Under the pieces are notes generated by a model. It made no database searches and was not told the origin of the DNA. It worked only from the letters and a program-made list of their open reading frames with translations. A DNA stretch of 22,869 nucleotides, from the NCBI GenBank assembly GCA_016183065.1, contig JACPFF010000023.1, positions 1 to 22,869 on the forward strand, read 5' to 3'. Below, piece after piece: positions 7,133 to 16,447 of this stretch. Both the position numbers and the translations under genes were made by a program. Origin of the DNA: Deltaproteobacteria bacterium (lineage in GTDB: Bacteria > UBA10199 > GCA-002796325 > JACPFF01). Every line of letters starts with the position of its first letter. Within the stretch, counting starts at the first letter, position 1.

Positions 7133-10100
7133 ATGCAGCGTCCAGCGATCCTTACGCTCTTGGCCGTCGCGTTCTTGTGCACCGCCAACGACACCGCGAC
7201 CGTGGAAAATCAGCGCCGCGTCGAGCACGCCTTGCGCGCGCGTATTGCCGAGCTTCTGCCACGCCAGATCGAGAACCAACTCTACGAACGTCTGCACGAC
7301 GCCGGTCTCGACCACACCCGAGAAGAAATCGCCTCGACCCTTGCGGTCCTCTCCCGCCATGCCCACCAACGGCTCGATGCCCAGTTCGACCGTCTCATGG
7401 ACGCCGCCTATGCCAAGTGGCAGCAACAGATGCCATTGTGGAGCACGGCCACCGGGCTCTCGGCATGGATCGATCGCCACGTCACGCGCGAGGGCCTGCA
7501 GTCCGTGGTCACGCCGTTGCTGGATGACGTCTTCGACGCAGAAACGACCGCCGCGATCACCGCGCAACTCCGGGATATCCTGGCGGGGAACGTCCCCGGC
7601 TATGCCTCGACCGTCGACCGTCTCGAACGCCAGCTGCAGGAGGCCACGGACCGGGGAGCGACCTATCTGCCGGGAGCCCAATGGATGCGCGTGAAAGAGG
7701 GCCTGCTCGGTCGGACCATCATGACCCTCCCCAACCAGATCTATGGCGCCATCCTCTCCGGTGCGGCCGCGCGCCACTTTGCACAGGCCTTTTGCGGTCC
7801 CGGCTGTTTCAATGCCCATGAGTTCACGCGGGGAAAAGAGGTGGTGGAGGTCCTCCTCTGGCAGTTACGGCATCGGGAACAGATCGCCCTGTCACTCAAA
7901 CAGCTACTCGACATGACGCCGCTGCTGCAAGAGCTCGGACTCCCGGCGATGGAGCAATGGGGCCCATGGGGCGAAGCATTCACGACCGTGCGCGATCGCC
8001 TCGATACCCTGGAGCAGCAATTGCGGTCGATCGACGCCCTCTATGCCCGTGCCACAGGGGAGCTGCATGGCGAACTGGAACGGGCCGCCGCCACGGTGCG
8101 GAGTTCGCTGACCGCACTGCAAACGACCTTGCTTGCGCCGGTTGCCACGGTGCGGGCACGGCTCGATCACACACTCGCCGATGTGCGGCAGGGACTCCAC
8201 GACGTCCTGCCGTCGGCATTGACGACGCTCCCCACGTCGTGGGCGGCCATGAAGGAGCGTCTGGGACTCTCGGCAACATTCCTTGGGCAATGGGGGCGCC
8301 AGACACCGTTGACGCTCCTTGGCGACTGGCCGGCAGAACGTGTGCGCGACCTGTGGCGTCTCAACTTGCGCGTCTCGGGCTGGATGGCACGCCGCGCCGT
8401 CGGCATGCTCGACGCGCTCGGTCTGCTCGGTCCCAGTGCGGTCATGCTCGGCGTGGAGTGGATTCCGGCGCGTCATCCGAGCGCCACGAGCGCCTTCGAT
8501 CCGGTGCTGCTCCACAATGGCGAATTTCGTCATCAGGTCGTCGATCTCGTCATCCCGGCACGGGGCGTCCCGCTCCAATTCGTGCGGACCTATCGGAGCC
8601 GTCACGATTTTTTCGGCCCGCTCGGTCGCAACTGGACGCACAATTATCATGAACAACTTCTCGTGACCGACGCCGCCATCGTCTGGTTGACTGCCGAAGG
8701 GGAAAAACACCGCTTTGCGCGGGATGCGGTTGCGGGATGGCGCGCACCGCGCGGCGTTTTCCTCCACCTGATCGAGAAGGATGGAGAGTATCTCCTGCAC
8801 GATCCCGGTGGCATGGTGACCCGCTTTCTCCCCGATGGTCGTCTGGCGGAACATCGGGACCCTTTTGGCAATCGGGTGGTCTGTCGGTATGATGACCGCG
8901 ATCGGTTGATCGCCGTGGCAGACACCGATGATCGACGTCTGCAATTCAACTACGATGCGCGCGGTCGCCTGACCACGCTGACCGATTGGAAGGGGCGGAG
9001 ATGGCACTACACCTACGATCGTGCCGACGACTTGACCGCCGTTCGCTCGCCTGGGACGCCGGAATTCCCGGAAGGGCATGTCACACGCTACCGGTATGCG
9101 CACGGCCTCTCCGATCCGGTGCTCAATCACAATCTGATCGCCATTGTCGATCCGCGCGGGGCGCAATATCTGGAAAATCAATATGGCACCACGGGTCTGC
9201 TGCGTGATCGTGTCACGGCGCAACGGTATGGCACACAGTCACAGACGATTCGGGCCACCTATCACGTGTTGCGACCGGCCTGGTGGGCGGGCACGCGACC
9301 CGTGCTGGAGGTCTTGGTCACGGACCGGCGCGGTGTGATCTCGCGCTATCGGCACAATGCCTTTGGCGAAGTGATCGACGAGGCGGCGCTCGATCGGCAC
9401 GGTCGGCTGCGCCGGCGACAGCAATGGCGCTATGACCGAGAAGGGCGGCGCGTCTCTGCCGTGTTGCCGGACGGGCAAGGGCGCCGCTGGCACTTCTGCG
9501 CCATGGCCGACCGCCGCGAGGGGGGGAATGTCTGCCGCGAGGAATGGATCGGGACCGATGCGAGCCGGCGGGCATGGGCCTATCTCTATCTCCCCGCGAG
9601 CCATCGGCTGCAAAAAATGACCGACCCCCTTGGCCGTGTCACGCAGTGGCATCATGTGCAGGAGCGGTGTGTGGAAGCGATCGATCCGGAGGGCCACGTC
9701 ACGCGGTTTCGATACAATGATGTTGGGGATCTGGTCGCGATCGTGGGTCCCCTCGGCATGGAGACGGTCTTCGGCTACTCACCGCACGGTGATCTGGTCC
9801 GCATCATTGCCGACCCGCATGGTGTGGCCGCCACGACGACCTATGCGTATGACGCCGTGGGAAATGTGATCGCGCGGACCGATCCGGAGGGATTCACCAC
9901 ACGCTATGCCATCAACGCCCGCAATCAGGTCGTCGCCATCGATCTGCCGGCGCCGCTTGCCGTGCGCGAGACATATCGCTACGACGCCAACGACAATCTC
10001 ACCGACATTGCGCGGCATGACGGTCGTGCGCCGCCCACACGGATCGTCATGGCCTATGACACGCTCGATCATCTTATCGAACGGCGCCTGCAACACGACG

Positions 10101-13100
10101 ATGGGGCGTGGAGTCGCGTGCGGTACCGGTACGACGCCAATGAAGCGTTGCGCGCCATCGAGTGGCCGGAAGGAAATCGGACGGAATTTTTCGTCGATAT
10201 GCACGGACGCCGCGTGGCCGTGCGGCATGGTGCGGGCGAGGCATCTGCCGAGCGAGCCCGCATGACGTTCGACGAAGCCGGTCGCGTGGCGGTCCGCGCC
10301 GATGGCCGTGGGGTGGAGACGCGCTATCAGTATGATCCCTTTGGCGCGCTGGCTGCCATGGTGTGGCCCAATGGATCCCGGCGCCGGTTCGAACGTGATG
10401 CAGCGGGCAATGTCATTGCCGAGAGATGGGACGATCCGCACGGCGGTCTGCTCGCTGCCGCGCGATATGCCTACGATGCAAACGATGCGCTCATTGCGCA
10501 GTCCCGTGCCTGGTGGACCGGCGATCCGGGTACCGCCCGGTGGGTCACGGACCAATGGATACGGGATGCGCGCGGCCAGGTCGTTCAACACCGCGATGCC
10601 ATGGGCACCACCGTGCACTATCGCTACGATGCGCTCGGTCGTCTCCGTGAGTACACGAGCGGGAGCGGTGTGCGCGTCACATGGGAATACGACCGCCGCG
10701 GCCTCCCCATCGCGAGGACGGTTGCTCCGCCGGTCTCCCGTCGCGAATGGACCTATGACTCCCTCGGACGCTCCGTCACCATGCGCGATCCCCTTGGAGG
10801 GATCACGCACTATGCATACAATCATCTCTCGCAACTGACGGCGAGGCGTGATCCGTCCGGACGACGGACCACGTGGACGTTCGATCGCCTTGGGCGTCCG
10901 AGCTCGATGCACGATATCACGGTGACGCATGTTGCATGGGACCGCAACGGGCGGCTGGCCTCGCTGACCGACGGACTCGGTCACCGCACGTCGTTCACCT
11001 ACGACAGTGCCGATCGCCTGCAGCAGCGTATCTGGCCGAACGGCGCGGAGATGCAGTACGGCTATGATCTGGGCGGCCGGTTGCGGTCGTATCGCGATCC
11101 CCTGGGGCAGCAGTTTGCGTATCGCTATGATGCCATGGGCTCCCTGATCCATCAGCGCGTCATCCCCGCGGAGAGCGGATCACCCGAACGATCGCGTATC
11201 TATCGTTACGACGCCCTGGGCCTCCTGCAAGACGTCCGCGCGGACGATGGTGCAGCGACCGTGACCTTTGCCCATGATTCGCTCGGGCAGCGCATCGAGG
11301 AATGCATTGACGCCCGGTGCATCCGCAATGTCTTTGATCCTGCGGGACACGTCGTGCAGCGGACGTTTCCGGGCGGCAGTGAACGCCGCGCGTACGATGC
11401 CGACGGCCGGTTGGTGGAGATCGAGACGCCCGGACATCGCGTCCGTCTCTCACAGGCCGGTTGGCAACCGCGCAGAGAGGTCATGATTGACGATACGCTG
11501 CATCTGTCGCGGACCTATGACCTTGCCGGACAGATTGTGGCCGAAGCCGCAGTGCACAACGGGGAACTTGCCTGGGGCATCGACTACACGTACGATCAGG
11601 GCGGCAACATCATCAGGGCCACGCGACAGGATCGACCAGCAGAGTGGCGCTATGCCTACGATCCGCGCGGGATGCTCTCGGGCGCACAATGGATCACGCC
11701 GACGGCCACCGCGCAATGGGGCTGGACATATGACGACGCGGGAAATCGGCGCATCGAGCGTCATGACGATCGCGTGACGACCTACATCGTCGATGCCATG
11801 AACGCCTATCGTTCTCGGACCACGCATCGGATGGAAGACGCCACGGCACAGGACGGGTCCTGTCATGGGCTCCTCCCCCGGCAGTCCTCGCTGACGCTGC
11901 GGGCTGGCGGGGGACACACCCAGGCAAACTCGCCGACAGGCGAGGCAAACTGGGTGGGTGTGCCATCGAAACCTCCGCGCCAGCGGCCCCCCGCCCATGC
12001 CACCCGTCCTGTGCCGTGCCGTTCCCCGACGGACATTATGGCAGAAGAGACCTTCCACTTCGATGCCAATGGCAATCTCCGTGCCGATGCACACACCGAG
12101 TACTCCTATGATCCGTGGAATCATCTGACAGCGCTGGTGGCCCGGCATCCTGTGGAGCGCGCGCGCACACCACGCGTCGAACTCCATTACGACGCGCTCG
12201 GTCGGCGCATTGGGAAAGACCGTGCATCCTGGCTCATCAGCGGGGAGACCGTTGTTGCCTATTCTCCGGAGCCATCTCGTCCCTGGCAGCTCGTGCGTGG
12301 CACCGCGCCGGACGAGCTCTTTCTTGTCAACGGCCTCCCGGTGGTGCAGGACCGGCATTTCACGCCGCAGATGGTCCTTGCGAACAATGCGGTGCAGGAA
12401 GTCGCCGGCACTGATCCCTTCGGCAATGTGATGGAGAAGCGCTCTTCCGGCACTGCACCTCCACCACCCGTGCTCGCCGTGAGCGGATTTTCCGGCCGTC
12501 CCGAGGTGACGCCCGGCCTGATTGACATGCGGCATCGCGACTATCTCCCGCGGTTGGGACGCTTTGTCGTGCCAGATTCGTTGGGAGAAAAGATGCCGCT
12601 CCACTGGAGTCCGTTGTCGGTCGCCGACGGCTCGCACTACCATGGCATGGCCGGTCATGGCCCGACCCGTACGCATCAGCCTGCTTCGCCGCAGGGAGGT
12701 GCCACCCACTTTCCCGCCACACCCGAAGCCAATCGCTATCTCTATGCCCGCAACAATCCGCTCCGTTACCAGGACCCCCTCGGGCTGATGATCACCATGG
12801 AGCGTGATGAAGCAACACTCGCCATCGCGATCAGCGTAGAAGTGACGGGCGAGGACCTTGCGCCCGAATTGGCCGAGCGATTGCGCGCGGGACTGCAATT
12901 GTGGGAAGGGCGCTTTCCCCGTGGTACAGACGGGAGAGGCACCCCGTGGCAGGTCACAGTCTCTCCGGATATCCAGCTACGGCAGACCCGCACGGATCTG
13001 GATCGGCATCATATCCAGATGGTGCCAGAGCTCAAGGAGAGCGTGGCCTACGTACGGGGACTCGGTGGCACCACCATGGTCGTCGGCGCCAACCACCTTG

Positions 13101-13372
13101 CCCATCTGCCATCCGACGAATTTGAGCGGGTGATTGCCCATGAGGGAGGACATTGGTTTGGACTCCCGGATCAATACGCACGGTGGGGGAGTCGTCGTGA
13201 CCTCCCGCGCCCCGGCTATGACACCAATCTCATGGGCTGCACCAATTATCATTGCGTGATCAACGGGGGCGGTCACGACGATATCGAGGCGATCTACCGC
13301 AATTATCGTGCTGGCCAGCTCAACCGGTTCCGCGAGAGGCGCCGTGTGGCCCGAGCACCGTACAAGGGATAA
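7133..13372 (+). CDS. Secreted RHS/YD-repeat protein with C-terminal metzincin-like metalloprotease domain
   Basis: 2079 residues. The frame is open from 6860, but the ATG at 7133 is chosen: AGGAG lies 12 bases upstream and the product begins with a signal-peptide-like stretch (MQRPAILTLLAVAFLCTA), while the longer form would translate a repeat. Residues 20-440 are largely alpha-helical. About 455-500 is the entry segment typical of RHS proteins (VVDLVIPARGVPLQFVRTYRS, GRNWTHNYHE). Many YD repeats follow (YDALGR, YDANDN, YDPFG) to about 1790. The RHS-associated core begins at about 1800 (DYLPRLGRFVVPDSLG) and ends at 1885 (NRYLYARNNPLRYQDPLGL). The variable tip, 1886-2079, contains HEGGHWFGLPD (H2003, E2004, H2007, D2013) and a Met-turn candidate NLMGC at 2034, the zinc-metzincin pattern with Asp as third ligand. 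RHS proteins encapsulate a C-terminal toxin, so a protease toxin or secreted effector is inferred. Two inserts disrupt the repeats (about 1571-1628 and 1819-1863). No immunity gene is evident downstream. Confidence 0.9.
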   Translation: MQRPAILTLLAVAFLCTANDTATVENQRRVEHALRARIAELLPRQIENQLYERLHDAGLDHTREEIASTLAVLSRHAHQRLDAQFDRLMDAAYAKWQQQMPLWSTATGLSAWIDRHVTREGLQSVVTPLLDDVFDAETTAAITAQLRDILAGNVPGYASTVDRLERQLQEATDRGATYLPGAQWMRVKEGLLGRTIMTLPNQIYGAILSGAAARHFAQAFCGPGCFNAHEFTRGKEVVEVLLWQLRHREQIALSLKQLLDMTPLLQELGLPAMEQWGPWGEAFTTVRDRLDTLEQQLRSIDALYARATGELHGELERAAATVRSSLTALQTTLLAPVATVRARLDHTLADVRQGLHDVLPSALTTLPTSWAAMKERLGLSATFLGQWGRQTPLTLLGDWPAERVRDLWRLNLRVSGWMARRAVGMLDALGLLGPSAVMLGVEWIPARHPSATSAFDPVLLHNGEFRHQVVDLVIPARGVPLQFVRTYRSRHDFFGPLGRNWTHNYHEQLLVTDAAIVWLTAEGEKHRFARDAVAGWRAPRGVFLHLIEKDGEYLLHDPGGMVTRFLPDGRLAEHRDPFGNRVVCRYDDRDRLIAVADTDDRRLQFNYDARGRLTTLTDWKGRRWHYTYDRADDLTAVRSPGTPEFPEGHVTRYRYAHGLSDPVLNHNLIAIVDPRGAQYLENQYGTTGLLRDRVTAQRYGTQSQTIRATYHVLRPAWWAGTRPVLEVLVTDRRGVISRYRHNAFGEVIDEAALDRHGRLRRRQQWRYDREGRRVSAVLPDGQGRRWHFCAMADRREGGNVCREEWIGTDASRRAWAYLYLPASHRLQKMTDPLGRVTQWHHVQERCVEAIDPEGHVTRFRYNDVGDLVAIVGPLGMETVFGYSPHGDLVRIIADPHGVAATTTYAYDAVGNVIARTDPEGFTTRYAINARNQVVAIDLPAPLAVRETYRYDANDNLTDIARHDGRAPPTRIVMAYDTLDHLIERRLQHDDGAWSRVRYRYDANEALRAIEWPEGNRTEFFVDMHGRRVAVRHGAGEASAERARMTFDEAGRVAVRADGRGVETRYQYDPFGALAAMVWPNGSRRRFERDAAGNVIAERWDDPHGGLLAAARYAYDANDALIAQSRAWWTGDPGTARWVTDQWIRDARGQVVQHRDAMGTTVHYRYDALGRLREYTSGSGVRVTWEYDRRGLPIARTVAPPVSRREWTYDSLGRSVTMRDPLGGITHYAYNHLSQLTARRDPSGRRTTWTFDRLGRPSSMHDITVTHVAWDRNGRLASLTDGLGHRTSFTYDSADRLQQRIWPNGAEMQYGYDLGGRLRSYRDPLGQQFAYRYDAMGSLIHQRVIPAESGSPERSRIYRYDALGLLQDVRADDGAATVTFAHDSLGQRIEECIDARCIRNVFDPAGHVVQRTFPGGSERRAYDADGRLVEIETPGHRVRLSQAGWQPRREVMIDDTLHLSRTYDLAGQIVAEAAVHNGELAWGIDYTYDQGGNIIRATRQDRPAEWRYAYDPRGMLSGAQWITPTATAQWGWTYDDAGNRRIERHDDRVTTYIVDAMNAYRSRTTHRMEDATAQDGSCHGLLPRQSSLTLRAGGGHTQANSPTGEANWVGVPSKPPRQRPPAHATRPVPCRSPTDIMAEETFHFDANGNLRADAHTEYSYDPWNHLTALVARHPVERARTPRVELHYDALGRRIGKDRASWLISGETVVAYSPEPSRPWQLVRGTAPDELFLVNGLPVVQDRHFTPQMVLANNAVQEVAGTDPFGNVMEKRSSGTAPPPPVLAVSGFSGRPEVTPGLIDMRHRDYLPRLGRFVVPDSLGEKMPLHWSPLSVADGSHYHGMAGHGPTRTHQPASPQGGATHFPATPEANRYLYARNNPLRYQDPLGLMITMERDEATLAIAISVEVTGEDLAPELAERLRAGLQLWEGRFPRGTDGRGTPWQVTVSPDIQLRQTRTDLDRHHIQMVPELKESVAYVRGLGGTTMVVGANHLAHLPSDEFERVIAHEGGHWFGLPDQYARWGSRRDLPRPGYDTNLMGCTNYHCVINGGGHDDIEAIYRNYRAGQLNRFRERRRVARAPYKG
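11843..12017. mobile_element. Palindromic element with perfect 16-bp inverted ends, in frame inside the RHS gene
   Basis: Bases 11843-11858 and 12002-12017 are perfect 16-bp inverted complements. Inside them CATGGGC (11864-11870) pairs with GCCCATG (11993-11999). Further in, CACACCCA (11915-11922) pairs with TGGGTGTG (11955-11962), and the centre is CTCGCC-GACA-GGCGAG (11929-11944). In the protein this inserts about 60 proline/arginine/serine-rich residues between MNAYRS and ETFHFDANGN, where other YD repeats have only a few. The nested palindrome and the break in the repeat register mark it as an insertion that kept the frame open. Confidence 0.8.
12589..12722. repeat. Suspected palindromic insert splitting the RHS core
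   Basis: RHS cores normally run from the PDxxG motif to the LYxYxxNNP motif within about ten residues. Here about 45 extra residues rich in His, Gly, Pro and Ser intervene. The DNA carries short hairpins, for example GTCGG-TCG-CCGAC, CCTGC-TTCGCC-GCAGG and CATGG/CCATG repeats. There are no long inverted ends as at 11843, so membership of the same family is uncertain. Confidence 0.4.
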
Positions 13373-13426
13373 ATCGTCGCATAATTTTATACTCCGCTTC
13401 TCCGCGAGATTATTGCAGAAAAAGGG

Positions 13427-13454
13427 TTGCCGTTTTTATGACGCTCGGTATATG
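13427..13454 (+). promoter_or_regulatory. Possible sigma-70 promoter for the porin gene
   Basis: TTGCCG (13427-13432) and TATATG (13449-13454) are separated by 16 bases, about 55 bases before the porin ATG, in the 136-base gap after the RHS gene. The matches are four of six at each hexamer or slightly better; the call is tentative. Confidence 0.35.
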
Positions 13455-13508
13455 AACCGTCAATAATATGAATTAATGGCACGTGTTGGGGGTGGAAAGG
13501 AGCGGAAC

Positions 13509-14693
13509 ATGCGGAGAAGAGGGTTTGTCGGAGTGGCGATCAGTGCGCTGGTGATCGCATCGAGTGCACACGCGCAGGTGGCCTCGAGTTACAACAATCC
13601 GGTGGTGCCGGAGGTCACGCAAAAACCGTTGGCGGGATATGACAACGGCTTTATCCTCCGTTCGGCCGATGAGGCCTTTGCGCTGAAAATCGCCGCGCGT
13701 TCGCAGTTCCAGCACCAATATCGCAACATTCGCCAGGCAGGACAGGTGGATACCAACACGTTCGTCATGCGGCGTGCGCGATTCTATCTGTTGGGCACCA
13801 TCTTCAAGAACTTCGACTTTTCGCTCTGGCTCAACCACGGCACGCATCCCACAGCGCCGAGTAACACCTACTGGTGGGCCGACATGACCGCACGCATCGT
13901 CCCGGAATTCAACATCACCGCCGGTATGACCACGATGCCGATAGATCGGTTCGGGGAGACGTCATCGGGCAAGTACGCATTTGTCGAGGCCCCGATCACG
14001 GCCACACAGGAAGATGGGATCCAGGACCGTACCATTGCCCGGCAGGCATTCAGCAACCCAGAGACCTTGGGCATTCGGCTCTGGGGCGATATCAGCCGGT
14101 TCCACTACATTCTCGGGGTCGGGAATGGCGACGCGCGGCAGATTTTCAATCAGACACGGGCCTTTGCCTATGGCGCGCGCGTCTGGGTCGATCTGATCGG
14201 CAATCCCGGCTATGACGAGACCGACTTCGCCTACACGGAGACCCCAGGATTTGCGATCGGCGCCGGGACATCGTTCGATCCGCAAGATGCGACCGATGCC
14301 AATATCAACAACGTGACGCTCAACTGGGCGTGGACGAGCAGCGGCGATATGATCCTCAAGTGGCGGGGCTTGAGCCTCCTTGGCGAGGCCTATTTCCGGC
14401 GAGCGAAGGTCACGACCGGAAACTTTACACTCGATGACTTCGGCTATCGTGGACAGGTCGGGTATTTTGTCCTCCCGAAAAAGTTGGAGTTGGTGGCCCG
14501 CGGCGTGCAGATCTATCGGGAAGGCCCGGACAACAATGTCTATGAATTTGGCGGAGGGTTGAACTGGTACATCGAGGGACACAATATCAAGCTGCAGGTC
14601 GACTATTCACGCCTGAAAGATTACGATGCCACCATCGGGACCGGAGGCATTGCGACCGATCGGTTCCGGACCATGTTGACGTTCCAGATCTAA
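13509..14693 (+). CDS. Porin O/P-type outer-membrane channel
   Basis: 394 residues from the ATG at 13509, chosen because AAAGGAG (13496-13502) lies six bases upstream and the product then begins with a clean signal peptide (MRRRGFVGVAISALVIASSAHA, cleavage after AHA). An in-frame ATG at 13476 would bury it. The mature protein shows features of the phosphate-selective porin O/P family: GFILRSADEAFALKIAARSQFQ, then MRRARFYLLGTIFKNFDFSLWLNHG, then repeated amphipathic strands with aromatic girdles, ending in a strand that closes FRTMLTFQI. It would form a trimeric outer-membrane pore; the anion or phosphate specificity typical of the named family cannot be inferred here. It ends one base before the uvrC start, so both are probably on one transcript, an unusual pairing. 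Confidence 0.8.
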   Translation: MRRRGFVGVAISALVIASSAHAQVASSYNNPVVPEVTQKPLAGYDNGFILRSADEAFALKIAARSQFQHQYRNIRQAGQVDTNTFVMRRARFYLLGTIFKNFDFSLWLNHGTHPTAPSNTYWWADMTARIVPEFNITAGMTTMPIDRFGETSSGKYAFVEAPITATQEDGIQDRTIARQAFSNPETLGIRLWGDISRFHYILGVGNGDARQIFNQTRAFAYGARVWVDLIGNPGYDETDFAYTETPGFAIGAGTSFDPQDATDANINNVTLNWAWTSSGDMILKWRGLSLLGEAYFRRAKVTTGNFTLDDFGYRGQVGYFVLPKKLELVARGVQIYREGPDNNVYEFGGGLNWYIEGHNIKLQVDYSRLKDYDATIGTGGIATDRFRTMLTFQI

Positions 14694-14694
14694 T

Positions 14695-16344
14695 GTGGTG
14701 ACGAAAGATTGGCGATCATTTCCACGCGCCCCCGGTGTCTATCTGATGAAGGATGCCGGGGGTGTCGTCCTCTATGTCGGCAAGGCCACCGATTTGCGGT
14801 CCCGCATCCGGAGTTATTTTCAGCAGCGCACCGATACGCGCTATCAGATTGCCGCATTACTCCGTCGTGTCGACGATATTGCAATGATTGTCACCGACAC
14901 GGAGAAGGAGGCGCTCCTGCTGGAACGGACGCTGATCCGGAAACACCAACCCCGCTACAATATCCTCTTTCGTGACGACAAAAGTTACGTCAGTGTCAGG
15001 GTCAATCTGGCACACCCTTTTCCCGGGATCTGTCGCACGCGGAAGAGGGTGAAAGATGGGTCCCGCTATTTTGGTCCCTACACCAGTGGGAGTGCCTGTC
15101 GCGAGACTATCGATCTGGTCACGCGCTTCTTTCAACTCCGGACCTGTGGCGATCGCGAGTTTGCCAACCGTTCCCGTCCCTGCATCCAGTACCAGATTGG
15201 CCGCTGTACGGCGCCCTGTGTTGGACTGACCGATACTGCCGCCTATGGCCGTCAGTTACAGCAGGCGCTCCTGCTGCTCGGGGGTCGGGCGAACGAATTG
15301 ACGGCGCATTTGACGGCACAGATGGAGGCCGCAGCGGCTGCGGAGCGGTTTGAAGAGGCGGCGCAGGTGCGGGACCGGCTGCGCGATATTGCAACAACCG
15401 TCGAGCCCCAAAAGATGGTGCAGGCCGGAGCGGTCGACCGGGATTATTTCGGCTGGGCGATCGCCGGGAAAACCGGTGCGGTCGCCGTCCTCGTGGTACG
15501 CGACGAGACCGTCATCGATCGACGCGGTGCCATGGTGCCGCTCGGTGGCGATATGCCGGTGGCCTTCCTGGAAAGTTTTCTCCTCCAATTTTATCTCCCC
15601 CCGCGTGTGCCACCACCGGAGATTTTTCTCCCCGTGGAGACCGAGGCGATCCGCGGCGTTGCCGCGGTCCTTTCGGAACAGCGCGGGACCGTCGTGCGGA
15701 TCCATCGCCCCCGGCGTGGCGCCGACGCCAAGCTGGTGGCATTGGCCACGACCAATGCGCGGGTGCTCAGTCGGGCCGGTACGAGTGCGGAGCGCGAATG
15801 GGAGGAGTTGTGCGCCGCCTTGCAGTGCGCGCTCCAGCTCCCGAAACCGCCACACCTCATCGAATGCGTCGATATTTCCACATGGTCGGGAAAGGCCCCG
15901 GTCGGTGCGATCGTGGCCTTTGCCCACGGGGGTCCGGCAAAGGCCCGTTATCGGCACTATCGCGTACGGGGCGCAGAGGTTCCGAACGACTATGCCATGA
16001 TGGCTGAGGTCCTTTCGCGGCGCATCGCCCGGGCCGACGCACTGCCACTTCCCGATCTCCTGCTGGTGGACGGGGGGAAGGGCCAGCTGGGGATGGCCTG
16101 TCGGGTCCTGCAGGAGGCCCAGGTGACCACGCTCCCCTGTGCCGCCATTGCCAAACCGAGGCCCGATGAAGAGACCGATAAAATCTATCTCCCCGGTCGC
16201 AAGAATCGGGTAGCCTTCCGTCGCAACGATCCCTTGCTCCGTTTTCTGCAGCGGATCCGGGACGAGGCCCACCGCTTTGCAATCAGCTACCAACGGAAAC
16301 GGAGAAAAAAGGGTATTTTATCACCCTTAAAGAGGGGCCACTAA
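14695..16344 (+). CDS. uvrC: UvrABC nuclease subunit C, lacking the C-terminal helix-hairpin-helix domain
   Basis: 549 residues starting at GTG (14695, or the next codon, also GTG) one base after the porin stop; no clear Shine-Dalgarno, so coupling to porin translation is likely. UvrC makes the dual incisions around UvrAB-marked DNA lesions. The GIY-YIG nuclease covers about residues 10-90 (GVYLMKDAGG, LYVGKATDLRSRI). The UVR motif that contacts UvrB is at about 213-232 (AERFEEAAQVRDRL). The RNase H-like nuclease follows with candidate DDH residues D393 (ECVDIS), D459 (LVDGGKGQL) and H526 (DEAHRFAI). The protein stops 23 residues later with RKRRKKGILSPLKRGH. The usual tandem helix-hairpin-helix region, some 60 residues, is absent and I see no trace of it downstream. 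This domain helps DNA binding and the 5' incision in known UvrC, so activity may be altered. Confidence 0.95.
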   Translation: MVTKDWRSFPRAPGVYLMKDAGGVVLYVGKATDLRSRIRSYFQQRTDTRYQIAALLRRVDDIAMIVTDTEKEALLLERTLIRKHQPRYNILFRDDKSYVSVRVNLAHPFPGICRTRKRVKDGSRYFGPYTSGSACRETIDLVTRFFQLRTCGDREFANRSRPCIQYQIGRCTAPCVGLTDTAAYGRQLQQALLLLGGRANELTAHLTAQMEAAAAAERFEEAAQVRDRLRDIATTVEPQKMVQAGAVDRDYFGWAIAGKTGAVAVLVVRDETVIDRRGAMVPLGGDMPVAFLESFLLQFYLPPRVPPPEIFLPVETEAIRGVAAVLSEQRGTVVRIHRPRRGADAKLVALATTNARVLSRAGTSAEREWEELCAALQCALQLPKPPHLIECVDISTWSGKAPVGAIVAFAHGGPAKARYRHYRVRGAEVPNDYAMMAEVLSRRIARADALPLPDLLLVDGGKGQLGMACRVLQEAQVTTLPCAAIAKPRPDEETDKIYLPGRKNRVAFRRNDPLLRFLQRIRDEAHRFAISYQRKRRKKGILSPLKRGH

Positions 16345-16447
16345 TTGGGTTTTCCATTTTTGAGAATAAACATCGGATAACATTTGTCAATAATAAAAAT
16401 AAGTATAGATATTTCAATATGTTAAGATTTTTTTATCATCACTGACT

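Noticed and set aside
13476-13491. TGGCACG as a third sigma-54 promoter before the porin
   Set aside because: The -24 block is perfect but no TTGC/GC lies at the required -12 position, where GGGG is found.
13373-13508. Immunity gene for the RHS toxin
   Set aside because: The 136-base gap has no credible coding frame, and the next gene is a clear porin.
16309-16328. AAGGGT/ACCCTT hairpin as a terminator for uvrC
   Set aside because: It lies within the coding end of uvrC and is followed by AAAGAGG, not a T-tract.
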